This document shows, one piece after another, positions 25,962 through 35,184 of a stretch of 63,595 bases of DNA. The first letter of the stretch is position 1, and each line of letters starts with the position of its first letter. This DNA comes from Alphaproteobacteria bacterium UBA6324 (GTDB taxonomy: Bacteria; Pseudomonadota; Alphaproteobacteria; CAAGCB01; CAG-977), in assembly GCA_002439085.1 (NCBI GenBank), contig DJSW01000022.1, positions 1-63,595 of the forward strand, given 5' to 3'. Position numbers and translations under genes: made by a program. Under the pieces are notes generated by a model. The model searched no databases, had not been told where the DNA came from, and was given only the letters and a program-made list of their open reading frames with translations.

Positions 25962-27041
25962 TTATACGGTATATTGGGCGCGCAGGCGCAACAGGTGATC
26001 CGCCAGCACGCAGGCGGTCATCGCTTCGGCGACGGGGACGGCGCGGACGCCGACGCACGGATCGTGCCGCCCGTTCGTTTGAATGACGGCCGCGTGTCCG
26101 TCCGTTGTAACGGTTCGCAGCGGCAACGCGACGGACGGCGTCGGTTTGACGGCGATGCGGGCGACGATCGGCTGACCCGTGGACAGGCCGCCCAAAATCC
26201 CGCCCGCGTGGTTCGACAGGAAAACAGGGCCGTTTTCGGATTCCGTCATCTCGTCGGCGTTTTGGCGGCCGGTTGATCGGGCGGCTGCAAATCCGTCACC
26301 GATTTCGACGCCTTTGACCGCGTTGATGCTCATCAAAGCTTTGGCCAGATCGGCGTCCAGCCGGTCGTAAACGGGTTCGCCCAATCCCGCGGGAAATCCG
26401 GTCGCCCTGATTTCAATGACGGCGCCGACGGAATCGTTCGTGGCGCGCGCGTCGTCGATGACTTTTTCAAAACGGGGAACGGCGTCCGGATCGGGGCAGA
26501 ACAAAGCGTTGTTGTCGATTTCCGCGGTGTTCCACACATCCGTTTTTTCCAAACCGACCTGAATCAATCCGGCGGTGATGTCGAACGGGGATTTTAAAAA
26601 GTGGCGCAATACCTTGACGGCCAAAGCTCCCGCCGCGACGCGCAAAGCCGTTTCACGGGCGGACGACCGGCCGCCGCCGCGGTAATCGCGGTTGCCGTAT
26701 TTTAAAAAATAGGGATAGTCGGCGTGCGCGGGACGGAATTTTTGCGAGATTTCGGAATAATCCACGGAACGGTGATCCGTGTTTTCGATCAACAGCCCGA
26801 TCGGCGTTCCGGTGGTCGTCCCGTTGAAAACGCCGGACAGGATTCGCACGGCGTCCTTTTCATCGCGTTGCGTGGTAAAACGCGACCGCCCCGGCCGACG
26901 GCGGTCAAGGGCGGTCTGAATATCGGTTTCGTTCAGGGGGATGTTGGCGGGAACGCCTTCGACAATGCAACCGATCGCCGGCCCGTGGCTTTCGCCGAAA
27001 GTCGTGAAACGGAAGATTTCGCCGAAACCGTTCCCTGTCAT
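25962..27041 (-). CDS. aroC: Chorismate synthase
   Basis: The enzyme makes chorismate from 5-enolpyruvylshikimate 3-phosphate, the last step of the shared aromatic pathway, and needs reduced FMN. The 359-residue protein has the three signatures GESHGPAIGCIVEGVPA, GNRDYRGGGRSSARET and, near the end, RHDPCVGVRAVPVAEAM. It starts 3 nt after the fabI stop; the fabI-aroC pair is a common arrangement in Alphaproteobacteria. Confidence 0.97.
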   Translation of the reverse strand: MTGNGFGEIFRFTTFGESHGPAIGCIVEGVPANIPLNETDIQTALDRRRPGRSRFTTQRDEKDAVRILSGVFNGTTTGTPIGLLIENTDHRSVDYSEISQKFRPAHADYPYFLKYGNRDYRGGGRSSARETALRVAAGALAVKVLRHFLKSPFDITAGLIQVGLEKTDVWNTAEIDNNALFCPDPDAVPRFEKVIDDARATNDSVGAVIEIRATGFPAGLGEPVYDRLDADLAKALMSINAVKGVEIGDGFAAARSTGRQNADEMTESENGPVFLSNHAGGILGGLSTGQPIVARIAVKPTPSVALPLRTVTTDGHAAVIQTNGRHDPCVGVRAVPVAEAMTACVLADHLLRLRAQYTV

Positions 27042-27044
27042 CCC

Positions 27045-27878
27045 TTATCCTTTTTTCGCCACGCCGGCCAACAATTCCGATATTTCGTGCGCGTATTCGG
27101 GATTCATCATGCCGATCGTGTTGTATCCGGCGTCAACGTGCAGCACTTCGCCGGTCACGCCGCTGGCCAGATCGCTGAGCAGATAGACCGTGCTTTTGCC
27201 GACTTCGTCCTGCGTGACGTTGCGGTGCAGGGGGGCGTTGTATTCGTTCCAGTTCAGAATCAGGCGGAAATCGCTGACGCCCGACGCGGCCAGCGTTTTA
27301 ATGGGGCCTGCGGAAATGGCGTTGACGCGGATGCCCTGCGCGCCCAGATCGCGCGCCAGATAGCGGACGGACGCTTCCAAAGCGGCTTTGGCAACGCCCA
27401 TGACGTTGTAGTTCGGCAAAACCTTTTCGGAACCGTAGTAGGTCATGGTGACAAAGCTGGCGCCCGGATTGGCGATTTCGGCGGCGCGGCGGCAGATGTC
27501 CGTGAACGAATAGCACGAAATGTGCATCGAGTTCAAAAAGTTCCCCAGCGTCGTGTCGCAATAGCGGCCTTTCAGTTCGTTTTTATCGGAAAACGCGACG
27601 GCGTGGACGATGAAGTCGATCGACCCCCATTCCTTTTTCAAGGTGTCGAACAACGCGTCCAGCGTTTCCTCTTTCGTCACGTCGCAGGGCAGAACCATGT
27701 CTTCGCCCAAAGAGGCCGCCAACGGACGGACGCGCTTTTCCAACGCTTCGCCCTGATAAGTGAAAGCCAGTTTCGCGCCGTGATTGTGCAATTCGGAAGC
27801 GATTCCCCAAGCGATCGATTTGTCGTTCGCCAATCCCAGAATCAGCCCTTTTTTGCCTGCCATCAAACCTGTTGTCAT
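27045..27878 (-). CDS. fabI: Enoyl-[acyl-carrier-protein] reductase FabI
   Basis: FabI reduces the enoyl-ACP double bond with NADH at the end of each fatty-acid elongation cycle. The 277-residue protein has the unusual short-chain-dehydrogenase glycine loop GLANDKSIAWGIA, the catalytic Tyr-x6-Lys in YNVMGVAKAALE, and SAGPIKTLAASGV. AGAGAGG precedes ATG 27878; a longer reading from 27932 adds a non-homologous leader and is rejected. Confidence 0.97.
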   Translation of the reverse strand: MTTGLMAGKKGLILGLANDKSIAWGIASELHNHGAKLAFTYQGEALEKRVRPLAASLGEDMVLPCDVTKEETLDALFDTLKKEWGSIDFIVHAVAFSDKNELKGRYCDTTLGNFLNSMHISCYSFTDICRRAAEIANPGASFVTMTYYGSEKVLPNYNVMGVAKAALEASVRYLARDLGAQGIRVNAISAGPIKTLAASGVSDFRLILNWNEYNAPLHRNVTQDEVGKSTVYLLSDLASGVTGEVLHVDAGYNTIGMMNPEYAHEISELLAGVAKKG

Positions 27879-27974
27879 AAAAAACCTCTCTGAAAGATTA
27901 AATGTTTCGTCTGGAGAAGAGGAATAACACAAAAAAAAACGGATGAAAAGCTTAATCGGTCGATTGAACTTTTT

Positions 27975-28946
27975 TTATCCCAAGCCCGCTTTCGCCCTCG
28001 GATCCTGCGCGGCGGGCTTCCATTCCCGCATGAACTGCGTCAGGTCGGCGTCCGGTTTTTCCGGCAGGACGATGTACAGTTTGACCAGCAGGTCGCCCGT
28101 TTTCGTTTGCGTTTTGATGCCTTTGCCGCGCAGGCGCAGGGTCGATCCCGAATTGGAGTTGGCCGGAATGCTCAGCGCGACTTTGCCTTCCAGCGTCGGG
28201 ATGGTGACTTTTGCGCCCAGCACGGCTTCCTGCAATGTCACGGGAACGTCCAGCAGGATGTCGTCGCCCGACCGCGTGAAATACGGGTGCGGCTGAACCT
28301 GAATACGGATCAGCGCGTCGCCGTTCGCGCCGCCGCCGACGCCGGCTGCGCCCTGTCCCTTTAACCGCAGAACCGTCTGGTCGTTCGTGCCGGCGGGGAT
28401 TTTGACGTTCAGCACTTTGCCGTTGGGCAGGCGGATTTCCTTTTCCCGTCCGACCGCGGCGTCCAGAAACGAAACGGTCAGGTCGTAATTGACGTTTTCC
28501 CCCTGCGATTTGCGCGCGCGGCCTTTCATATTGGCAAAAAAGTCTTCGCCCGCGCCCGCGCCGTCGAACATCGAACTGAAAAAGTCGAAGCCGGAGCGTT
28601 TGCGCCCGCCAGCACCCTGCGCGCCGCCGAAATCGAAATTGAAACCCTCGAACCCGCCGCCGGCGCGCCGCCCCTGATACGGGTTGCCGCCGCCGAAACC
28701 GCCAAAGCCGTAGCCAGGGCGTTCCTTGCCGTTTTCGTCGATTTCGCCCGCGTCGAAACGTTTGCGCTTTTCGGGATCGGAAAGGATGTCGTAAGCGGCC
28801 GAAATTTCTTTGAACTTGTCTTCGGCCTTCGGGTCGTCGGGATTCAGGTCGGGATGCATCTTGCGCGCCAGTTTGCGGTAGGCCTGCTTGATTTCATCCT
28901 GTGAAGCCGTTTGGGAAACACCTAAAAGAGTATAAGGATTAGCCAT
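27975..28946 (-). CDS. Type II J-domain co-chaperone (CbpA/DnaJ-like)
   Basis: The 323-residue protein has an N-terminal J domain (1-68) with the HPD motif in KMHPDLNPDD, a Gly/Phe-rich linker (about 78-125) and two C-terminal substrate-binding beta domains. The zinc-finger CxxCxGxG repeats of DnaJ proper are absent, so it belongs with CbpA. It should stimulate DnaK. It is followed by fabI after 96 bp and has its own promoter. Confidence 0.92.
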   Translation of the reverse strand: MANPYTLLGVSQTASQDEIKQAYRKLARKMHPDLNPDDPKAEDKFKEISAAYDILSDPEKRKRFDAGEIDENGKERPGYGFGGFGGGNPYQGRRAGGGFEGFNFDFGGAQGAGGRKRSGFDFFSSMFDGAGAGEDFFANMKGRARKSQGENVNYDLTVSFLDAAVGREKEIRLPNGKVLNVKIPAGTNDQTVLRLKGQGAAGVGGGANGDALIRIQVQPHPYFTRSGDDILLDVPVTLQEAVLGAKVTIPTLEGKVALSIPANSNSGSTLRLRGKGIKTQTKTGDLLVKLYIVLPEKPDADLTQFMREWKPAAQDPRAKAGLG

Positions 28947-28975
28947 TTTCTTCTGCCGTTAATTAAAATCGCTGG

Positions 28976-29004
28976 ATATAAAATAAAATCACAAGGGCGT
29001 TCAA
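28976..29004 (-). promoter_or_regulatory. Promoter of the J-protein gene
   Basis: On the minus strand TTGAAC (29004-28999) and TTATAT (28981-28976) are 17 bp apart and about 30 bp before the start codon. It looks like a vegetative promoter rather than a heat-shock one. Confidence 0.5.
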
Positions 29005-29117
29005 GCAAGCCATTAAAACGTTTTTTTTAAATTTTTTTTCGGATTTTAAGTTTCCAATGCGCGCACGGTTTTGATATAGTGCGAATGCTTTTGTGTTTTT
29101 ATGGGGAAGCTTTCGCC

Positions 29118-30032
29118 GTGTCAGAGGGAAAATCTTCGGCGTTTTTGATGAAATCCGCCGCCGCCGCGTCGGTCGCGGTCGCGGTCGTTTTGATCGGGGT
29201 GAAGCTGTTCGCCCTGATCGTGACGGATTCCGTCGCTTTGCTGTCCAGCCTGATTGATTCCAGTCTGGATGTCGCGGCGTCCCTGTTGAATTTATGGGCG
29301 GTGCGGCAATCGCTGGTTCCCGCGGATTCCGGTCACCGTTTCGGTCACGGCAAGGTCGAGCCGCTGGCGTCGATGGGGCAGGCGGCGTTTATCGCCGGTT
29401 CCGCTGTTTTGCTGATATTCCAAAGCATCCGTCATTTCCTGCATCCGGTTTTGGTGGCGAACGCCGCGACGGGCATTGGCGCGATGGCCGTATCCATCGT
29501 GTTGACGCTGATTTTGGTTTCCTTTCAAAAATATGTGGTCAAGAAAACGAAATCCGTCGCCATTTCGGCCGATTACGCGCATTACGCCGGCGATGTGATG
29601 ATGAACCTCAGTGTCATTCTGTCCCTGTTTTTAGGGGCGCGGTTCGGGTTGACGTACATTGATCCGCTGTTCGCCCTGTTGATCGCCGCGTATTTGATTT
29701 TCAGCGCGGCGCGCGTCGTCAAGGCGTCGTTGGGGCAGCTGATTGACGCCGAACTGCCCGTTGAAGAAAAGAAAAAAATCGCCGATATCGTCTTGCGATC
29801 GCCGGATGTTTCCGGATTGCACGACCTGCGTACCCGTTCGTCGGGGACGCAGTGGTTCATCCAACTGCATCTGGAGCTTGATCCGCAATTCACTTTGGCC
29901 AAAGCGCACGCCGTCGCCGACAATGTTGAAAACAGGCTGAAAACGGCTTTTTCAAACGCGGAGATCATCATTCATCAAGATCCCGCCGGATTGAACGAAC
30001 ACCATCCGCTGTGGTGCTATGAAAAACCATGA
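29118..30032 (+). CDS. Cation diffusion facilitator (FieF-like)
   Basis: A 304-residue, six-helix exporter of Zn2+/Fe2+/Mn2+ driven by protons. Helix II carries LIDSSLDVAASL and helix V HYAGDVMMNLS, which provide the Asp/His/Asp transport-site residues of the family. The HxRFGHGKVEPLAS loop and the C-terminal cytoplasmic domain (about 210-300) with HDLRTRSSGTQWFIQLHLELD are also typical. GTG 29118 follows GGGGAAGC; the GTG at 29079 lies within a probable -10 box (TATAGT, 29075-29080) and is rejected. Metal specificity is not decidable by eye. Confidence 0.9.
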   Translation: MSEGKSSAFLMKSAAAASVAVAVVLIGVKLFALIVTDSVALLSSLIDSSLDVAASLLNLWAVRQSLVPADSGHRFGHGKVEPLASMGQAAFIAGSAVLLIFQSIRHFLHPVLVANAATGIGAMAVSIVLTLILVSFQKYVVKKTKSVAISADYAHYAGDVMMNLSVILSLFLGARFGLTYIDPLFALLIAAYLIFSAARVVKASLGQLIDAELPVEEKKKIADIVLRSPDVSGLHDLRTRSSGTQWFIQLHLELDPQFTLAKAHAVADNVENRLKTAFSNAEIIIHQDPAGLNEHHPLWCYEKP

Positions 30033-30066
30033 CATTTAATTTATCAACCCTCTTGAGGAGAATGAA

Positions 30067-31158
30067 ATGAGAATTGAAGAAGATATGAAACTGGATTTCA
30101 AGGACGTGCTGTTCCGCCCGAAACGCAGCACTCTGCGTTCCCGTTCGGAGGTCGATCTGAACCGCACGTTCACGTTCCGGAATTCCAAAAAAACGTGGAC
30201 GGGCGTGCCTATCATGGCCGCGAACATGGACACCGTCGGCCGGTTTGAGGTGTTCAACGTTTTGAAACAGTTCCGTATGTTCACCTGCATCCAGAAACAT
30301 TACACCAAAGAGGAATGGCGCGAATTTCATTCCAAAACCGCGGCGGCCGATTACGATTATCTGGCGATCACGTCGGGAACGTCGGACAAGGATTATGAAC
30401 GCCTGTTTCGCATTTGCGGCGAAAATCCCGCGATCAAGTTCATCTGCATCGACGTTGCGAACGGGTATTCCCAGCACTTTGTCGAATACGTCCGCAAAGT
30501 CCGCGAAAACTTCCCCGAAATGACGATCATCGCGGGCAACGTCGTGACCGGCGAAATGACCGAAGAGCTGATCCTGTCCGGCGCGGACATCGTCAAGGTC
30601 GGCATCGGTCCGGGGTCGGTCTGCACGACGCGCATCCAAACGGGCGTCGGTTATCCGCAGCTGTCGGCCATCATCGAATGCGCGGACGCCGCGCACGGGT
30701 TGGGCGGATTGATCATCGGCGACGGCGGATGCACCTGCCCGGGGGACGTGTCCAAGGCGTTCGGCGCGGGCGCGGATTTCGTGATGCTGGGCGGAATGTT
30801 CGCCGGCCACGACGAATCCGGCGGCGATCTGGTGATTGACGAAGACACGGGCAAGAAATACCGCCGTTTCTACGGGATGAGCTCCGACACCGCGATGGAA
30901 AAATACGCGGGCGGCGTGGCGGATTACCGCGCCAGCGAAGGCCGCACCGTTTTGGTGGAATACAAGGGCGCGCTGGAAAACACGGTCAAGGAAATTCTGG
31001 GCGGCGTGCGTTCGACCTGCACTTACGTCGGGGCGAAAACGTTGAAGGAATTGAGCAAACGCACGACGTTCGTGCGCGTGACGCAGCAATTCAACGCGTC
31101 GCTGGCCAACCAGCCGCAGAACCTGCGCAACGTCAATCCGTCGCACAAACCCGAATAA
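30067..31158 (+). CDS. guaC: GMP reductase
   Basis: GuaC deaminates GMP to IMP with NADPH and balances purine pools. The 363-residue chain begins MRIEEDMKLDFKDVLFRPKR, close to the enterobacterial enzyme, and has the catalytic loop GIGPGSVCTTR with Cys186 and the flap region FYGMSSDTAMEKY. No CBS domain is inserted, which separates it from IMP dehydrogenase. An AGGAG site lies just upstream. Confidence 0.95.
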   Translation: MRIEEDMKLDFKDVLFRPKRSTLRSRSEVDLNRTFTFRNSKKTWTGVPIMAANMDTVGRFEVFNVLKQFRMFTCIQKHYTKEEWREFHSKTAAADYDYLAITSGTSDKDYERLFRICGENPAIKFICIDVANGYSQHFVEYVRKVRENFPEMTIIAGNVVTGEMTEELILSGADIVKVGIGPGSVCTTRIQTGVGYPQLSAIIECADAAHGLGGLIIGDGGCTCPGDVSKAFGAGADFVMLGGMFAGHDESGGDLVIDEDTGKKYRRFYGMSSDTAMEKYAGGVADYRASEGRTVLVEYKGALENTVKEILGGVRSTCTYVGAKTLKELSKRTTFVRVTQQFNASLANQPQNLRNVNPSHKPE

Positions 31159-31176
31159 AAAACGGAGGCTTCGCCC

Positions 31177-32745
31177 ATGCTGATCGACGACCAGTCCGCG
31201 GTGATCGCCGCGTTGTCCGAACCCGAAGCCTACGGGTTGAAACGGCCGCGCAAAATCGCCGTCAAGGAAACGAACATTTGCGATGTTTTCATGACGGGGG
31301 AAAAGGCGTACAAGCTGAAACGCGGGGTGAAATATCCGTATGTGGACTATTCCACGGCGGAAAAGCGGGCGGCCGCCTGTCGCAGGGAATTTGAAATCTG
31401 CACCCGTTTCGCGCCGGAACTGTGTTTCGGCGTCGAAGAGGTCGTTTCGGACAGGAAAGGCCGGATTTTCGTCCGTTCCGCCTGTCCGGACAAAGACGCC
31501 GAAGTCGTCGATTACGTTTTGGTCATGCACCAGTTTGAAGAGGGAATGCTGTTCGACAACATGGTTGACCGCGGCGACCTCGACCGTTTTGAAATGATGG
31601 ACACGGCGGAAAAAATCCGCAGCCTGCATCAAAACGCGCCGGTCGTGACGACCGTCGATCCCGTCGCGGTCATCCGCGGCCGCATTGACGAAAACAGCGC
31701 GATGATCCGGTGTTTCGTGCCGGACATTTTCGATGCCGAGGACGTTGACGCTTTGGAACGCGACCAGATGTCGGAGTTGGAACGCAACACGGCTTTACTG
31801 GAAAAACGGCGGGCGGACGGGAAAATCCGCGTTTGCCACGGCGATTTGAACTTGCGCAATCTGGCCATGTGGAACGGTCGGGTGACGCCGTTCAACCCGA
31901 TCGAATTCAACGACGCGCTGACGAACATCGACACGCTGTACGATTTCGCGTTTCTGCTGGTGGATATGGAAAGCAAGGGGCAACGCCGTCTGGCCAGCAT
32001 CCTGTACAACCACTATATGGCTTTGTCCGCGGATTGGGACGGCGTTCCCGTTTTGCCGCTGTACCTGTCGTGCCGCGCGGCGGTCAACGCCTATGTGTTC
32101 GCCCAGCGGTCGGCGGAAATGAAAGACCGCCACGAATCCGCGCTGATGGCGAACAAAGCCTATGAGCAGCTGGTGATCGCCCGCCGGTTTTTGAACCGTC
32201 CGCGTCCCGTTTTGGTGGCTTGCGGCGGTCTGTCCGGCAGCGGGAAGTCCAGAATCGCCCGCGAATCCGCGCCGTTCATCGGTAACCCGCCGGGGGCGGT
32301 GATCCTGCGCGACGACGTGCTGCGCAAAAATATGCTGAACACGGATTTGGAAAAGCACGTTGACACGGCGACCTACACGCCGCAACTGGAAATCGCGGTG
32401 TTCGACCGTTTGTGCGACGAATGCCGCACGTTGCTGCGCGCGGGGCAATCCGTTGTCGCCGACGCTTTGTTCCACGACGAAAACCAACGCCGCGCGATTG
32501 AAAAGCTGGCGCGCGAAGAAAACGCCGATTTCCAAGGCCTGTGGGTTGATGCGCCTTTGGAAGTCCGCATCGAACGCGTCATGTCGCGCAAACGCAATCC
32601 GTCGGATGTCAAAACCGCCGACGAACTGAGAAAACAGCTGGACATCGACGTCGGCAAAGTCGATTGGGACAAAATCGACACGTCCGGCGACCGGATGGCG
32701 ACGCTGACGCGCGTGCGCACGCTGCTGGCGGACAAATGCGGATGA
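31177..32745 (+). CDS. Bifunctional phosphotransferase-like / P-loop ATPase protein
   Basis: The 522-residue protein joins an aminoglycoside-phosphotransferase-like kinase half (about 1-330; Brenner-type catalytic loop VCHGDLNLRNLAMWNG, then PIEFNDALTNIDTLYDFAFL) to an AAA-33-type P-loop half with GLSGSGKS at about 351-358. This architecture (COG2187/COG0645) is widespread. The substrate is unknown, and a role in antibiotic resistance should not be assumed. It follows guaC by 18 bp behind a CGGAGG site and may be co-transcribed. Confidence 0.85.
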   Translation: MLIDDQSAVIAALSEPEAYGLKRPRKIAVKETNICDVFMTGEKAYKLKRGVKYPYVDYSTAEKRAAACRREFEICTRFAPELCFGVEEVVSDRKGRIFVRSACPDKDAEVVDYVLVMHQFEEGMLFDNMVDRGDLDRFEMMDTAEKIRSLHQNAPVVTTVDPVAVIRGRIDENSAMIRCFVPDIFDAEDVDALERDQMSELERNTALLEKRRADGKIRVCHGDLNLRNLAMWNGRVTPFNPIEFNDALTNIDTLYDFAFLLVDMESKGQRRLASILYNHYMALSADWDGVPVLPLYLSCRAAVNAYVFAQRSAEMKDRHESALMANKAYEQLVIARRFLNRPRPVLVACGGLSGSGKSRIARESAPFIGNPPGAVILRDDVLRKNMLNTDLEKHVDTATYTPQLEIAVFDRLCDECRTLLRAGQSVVADALFHDENQRRAIEKLAREENADFQGLWVDAPLEVRIERVMSRKRNPSDVKTADELRKQLDIDVGKVDWDKIDTSGDRMATLTRVRTLLADKCG

Positions 32746-32768
32746 CGATTAATTGAAAGGAAACGGGC

Positions 32769-33656
32769 ATGAATATGTTCAAAGACATTCTGGTGCATCT
32801 GAATTCGCGGGCGACGGCGGCGTCCGTCCTGCAAACGTCGTTGCTGGTCGCCAAGAAATTTTACGGGCATCTGGACGCGTTCCACGTTCATTTGGAACCG
32901 TCGTGCATCCTGCCCGTTCCGGTCGTCAGCGCGGATATGGCGGGGTTCGTCGTCAGCGATGTCGTGCAGGCCGAGGAAAAGGCTTTTGCCGCGAACGCCG
33001 ACGAAATGCGCGCCGCGTTTGAAACGTTCGTCGCCGAACACGGCGTGCTGGTCAGGGAAAATCCGCAGCCGGAGTTAAAAGAGGTTACCGCGCGTTTCCG
33101 CGAGATTTTCGGCAGTGAAGAGGAAGTGATCGCGTGGTGTTCCCGTGTGGCCGACCTGACCGTTTTGGGGCGTCCCGATCCGGACGTTCCGGCGTCGGGG
33201 GACGGATTGTCCGTTTTGAACGCGGCGTTGATGGAAAGCGGATCGGCGATTTTGATCGCGCCGCGCCAAGCGCCGGAATCGATCGGCAACCGCGTGATGA
33301 TCGCTTGGGACGCGACCGAGGAAGCCGCCAAAGCCGTCACGCTGGCCATGCCGTTTCTGGTCACGGCGCAAGAGGTTGCCATTTTGGAAACCGACCAGCC
33401 CAACGACGAATGGGCAGGCGCGCAGGCGTTGGCCGACCGGCTGGCGTGGCACGGGATCAAAGCGGAAACCGTTAAAATGCCGGAATCGTCGTCCGTCGCC
33501 GTCCGCGGCACGGAAATCGTGCGTCAGGCGTGCGGGCGGTTCGATTTGCTGGTGTCCGGCGCGTTCACGCAAAATACGATGCGTCGCTGGATTTTAGGCA
33601 GTATGACGAAATACCTGATCGACAACGCGGATATCGCGCTGCTTATGACGCACTGA
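32769..33656 (+). CDS. Universal stress protein with two Usp domains
   Basis: A 295-residue tandem Usp protein. The first domain (about 1-145) begins FKDILVHLNSRATAASVL. The second (about 165-290) has VMIAWDATEEAAKAV and ends with FDLLVSGAFTQNTMRRWILGSMTKYL, where the expected nucleotide-binding GxxGS-type loop is altered to GAF...GSMT. Usp proteins protect against nutrient and redox stress. The 3' end overlaps the convergent aquaporin gene by 14 nt. Confidence 0.88.
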   Translation: MNMFKDILVHLNSRATAASVLQTSLLVAKKFYGHLDAFHVHLEPSCILPVPVVSADMAGFVVSDVVQAEEKAFAANADEMRAAFETFVAEHGVLVRENPQPELKEVTARFREIFGSEEEVIAWCSRVADLTVLGRPDPDVPASGDGLSVLNAALMESGSAILIAPRQAPESIGNRVMIAWDATEEAAKAVTLAMPFLVTAQEVAILETDQPNDEWAGAQALADRLAWHGIKAETVKMPESSSVAVRGTEIVRQACGRFDLLVSGAFTQNTMRRWILGSMTKYLIDNADIALLMTH

Positions 33657-34347
33657 TGTCTTTGGCGCGTTTGAAAAACGGCAGGTGAAGCAAACCGGCC
33701 GCAACGGCCGCAGCAAACGCCGCGCCGCAAAAAACGGGCAGCTGGGCGACGGCGTCGGGTTCCGCGAACAGGGCGGACGCGACGGTGCGCGCGGGATTCA
33801 TTGCGCCTTTTGTCACGGGATAGGACAGCAGATAGGCCGCGCAGACGAACAAAGCGCAGGCGGCGGGTTGGCGGCCTTTGTGTTCGTCCGTTCCCAAAAA
33901 CACGCAGACGAACAGAAAGTTCAAAACAACCTCCAGCCAGAAAACGGCGGACAGGGCGTAGCGTCCGGCGATGTTGGCGTCGGGCGATCCCTGATAGACG
34001 TAGCCGTTTTTACCGGAATAGACGAAGTAGATCAGCGCGACGGCGGCGCACGCCCCCGCGGTCTGCATCAAAATGAAACCCGCGGTTTCGGCCAAAGTCA
34101 GCCAGACGTTTTTGCCGCGCATTCGCCCGCAAACGGCGGCGGCGACGGTGACGGCCGGATTCAAATGGCTGCCCGAAAACGTGAAATTCATTGCGCCATA
34201 GGCCGCCCCGAACGCCAGCGCGATCCCCAGATATCCGATGAACGGCGCGGCAAAGACGACGGCGCCGCATCCGATGAAAACAAAACCGAATGTTCCCGCA
34301 AATTCCGACAGATATTTTTTCACGGCTGCTCCTGTGACTGATGTCAT
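33643..34347 (-). CDS. Aquaporin (MIP family, AqpZ-like)
   Basis: A six-helix channel of 234 residues when started at ATG 34347. Both half-helix motifs are present: SGSHLNPAVT (Asn63-Pro64-Ala65) and GAMNPART, the Arg after the second motif being part of the selectivity filter. Length and sequence favour a water channel over a glycerol facilitator. Neither this start nor the ATG at 34365 has a good ribosome binding site; the latter adds MVELKK and would touch the divergent gene's first possible ATG. Confidence 0.88.
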   Translation of the reverse strand: MTSVTGAAVKKYLSEFAGTFGFVFIGCGAVVFAAPFIGYLGIALAFGAAYGAMNFTFSGSHLNPAVTVAAAVCGRMRGKNVWLTLAETAGFILMQTAGACAAVALIYFVYSGKNGYVYQGSPDANIAGRYALSAVFWLEVVLNFLFVCVFLGTDEHKGRQPAACALFVCAAYLLSYPVTKGAMNPARTVASALFAEPDAVAQLPVFCGAAFAAAVAAGLLHLPFFKRAKDISAS

Positions 34348-34410
34348 TTTTTTTAATTCGACCATATGGTTAGAATATCCGATCTTTTTACAAAGAAACG
34401 GTTAAAAGTC

Positions 34411-35184
34411 ATGTTGCGACGGTTGTTTTTTTTCACGGTTTTGACAATGTTCGTCGGCGGATGCGCTTCACTGCCCGCGCCGGAGGGTTTTTCCTATCAG
34501 GAAATCAAAACAAACGGCTTTCCTTTGGCGTCGTGGGCGCGCGTCGCCAAAAAAGGCGGCACGCTGCGCGTTTACATCGAGGGCGACGGTTACGCTTGGA
34601 TCAATTCGCACACGCCGTCGCTTGATCCGACGCCGGCGGACAGCATGGTTTTGAAACTGGCGCAACGGGACAGGTTCAAAAATGTCGTGTATCTGGCGCG
34701 TCCGTGCCAGTATGTGACATCGCGCGAATGTCGCCCGTATTACTGGACGGACGGCCGGTTCGATCCGAAAGTCGTCGCGTCGGTCAAGGACGCCGTCGCC
34801 AAACTGGCCAAGCAGTACCAAGCCCCGAATGTGGAGCTGGTCGGCTATTCCGGCGGGGCGGCGGTCGCTTTGCTGGTCGCGGCGCAAACGCCGTCCGTGG
34901 CGAAAGTCTATACGGTCGCCGGCGTTTTGGATCACAAGGCGTGGACGGCGCATCATCGCGACACCCCGTTGAAAGGGTCGCTGAATCCGGCGGATTACGG
35001 GAAAAAGCTGGCCGCCGTGCCGCAGGTTCACTACGCGGGCGGGCGCGACAAAACCGTTCCGGCGTCGCTGGCCGAAGAGTTTGTTCATTCGCTGCAGACG
35101 ACCTCTCAAGCCGACGTGATCATCGTCCCCAACGCGACGCACAACACGGGGTGGGTCGAGGTTTGGCCGCGGCTGATCAATTAG
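34411..35184 (+). CDS. Alpha/beta-hydrolase lipoprotein
   Basis: A 257-residue exported protein with lipobox VGGC (MLRRLFFFTVLTMFVGGC). GYSGGAAVALLVA is the nucleophile elbow (Ser in GYSGG), YAGGRDKTVP supplies an acid and ATHNTGW a possible His. RVYIEGDGYAW lies where the oxyanion strand is expected. The family is a common proteobacterial envelope hydrolase of unknown substrate. The upstream ATG at 34366 would add 15 residues before the signal peptide and is less likely. The 3' end overlaps tcdA by 8 nt. Confidence 0.78.
   Translation: MLRRLFFFTVLTMFVGGCASLPAPEGFSYQEIKTNGFPLASWARVAKKGGTLRVYIEGDGYAWINSHTPSLDPTPADSMVLKLAQRDRFKNVVYLARPCQYVTSRECRPYYWTDGRFDPKVVASVKDAVAKLAKQYQAPNVELVGYSGGAAVALLVAAQTPSVAKVYTVAGVLDHKAWTAHHRDTPLKGSLNPADYGKKLAAVPQVHYAGGRDKTVPASLAEEFVHSLQTTSQADVIIVPNATHNTGWVEVWPRLIN

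Noticed and set aside
29968..31632. 554-residue frame antisense to guaC and the phosphotransferase gene
   Set aside because: It spans two unrelated conserved genes on the other strand.
31177..32745. Aminoglycoside resistance gene
   Set aside because: The kinase half resembles APH enzymes, but the fusion with a P-loop ATPase is a common housekeeping family without shown resistance activity.
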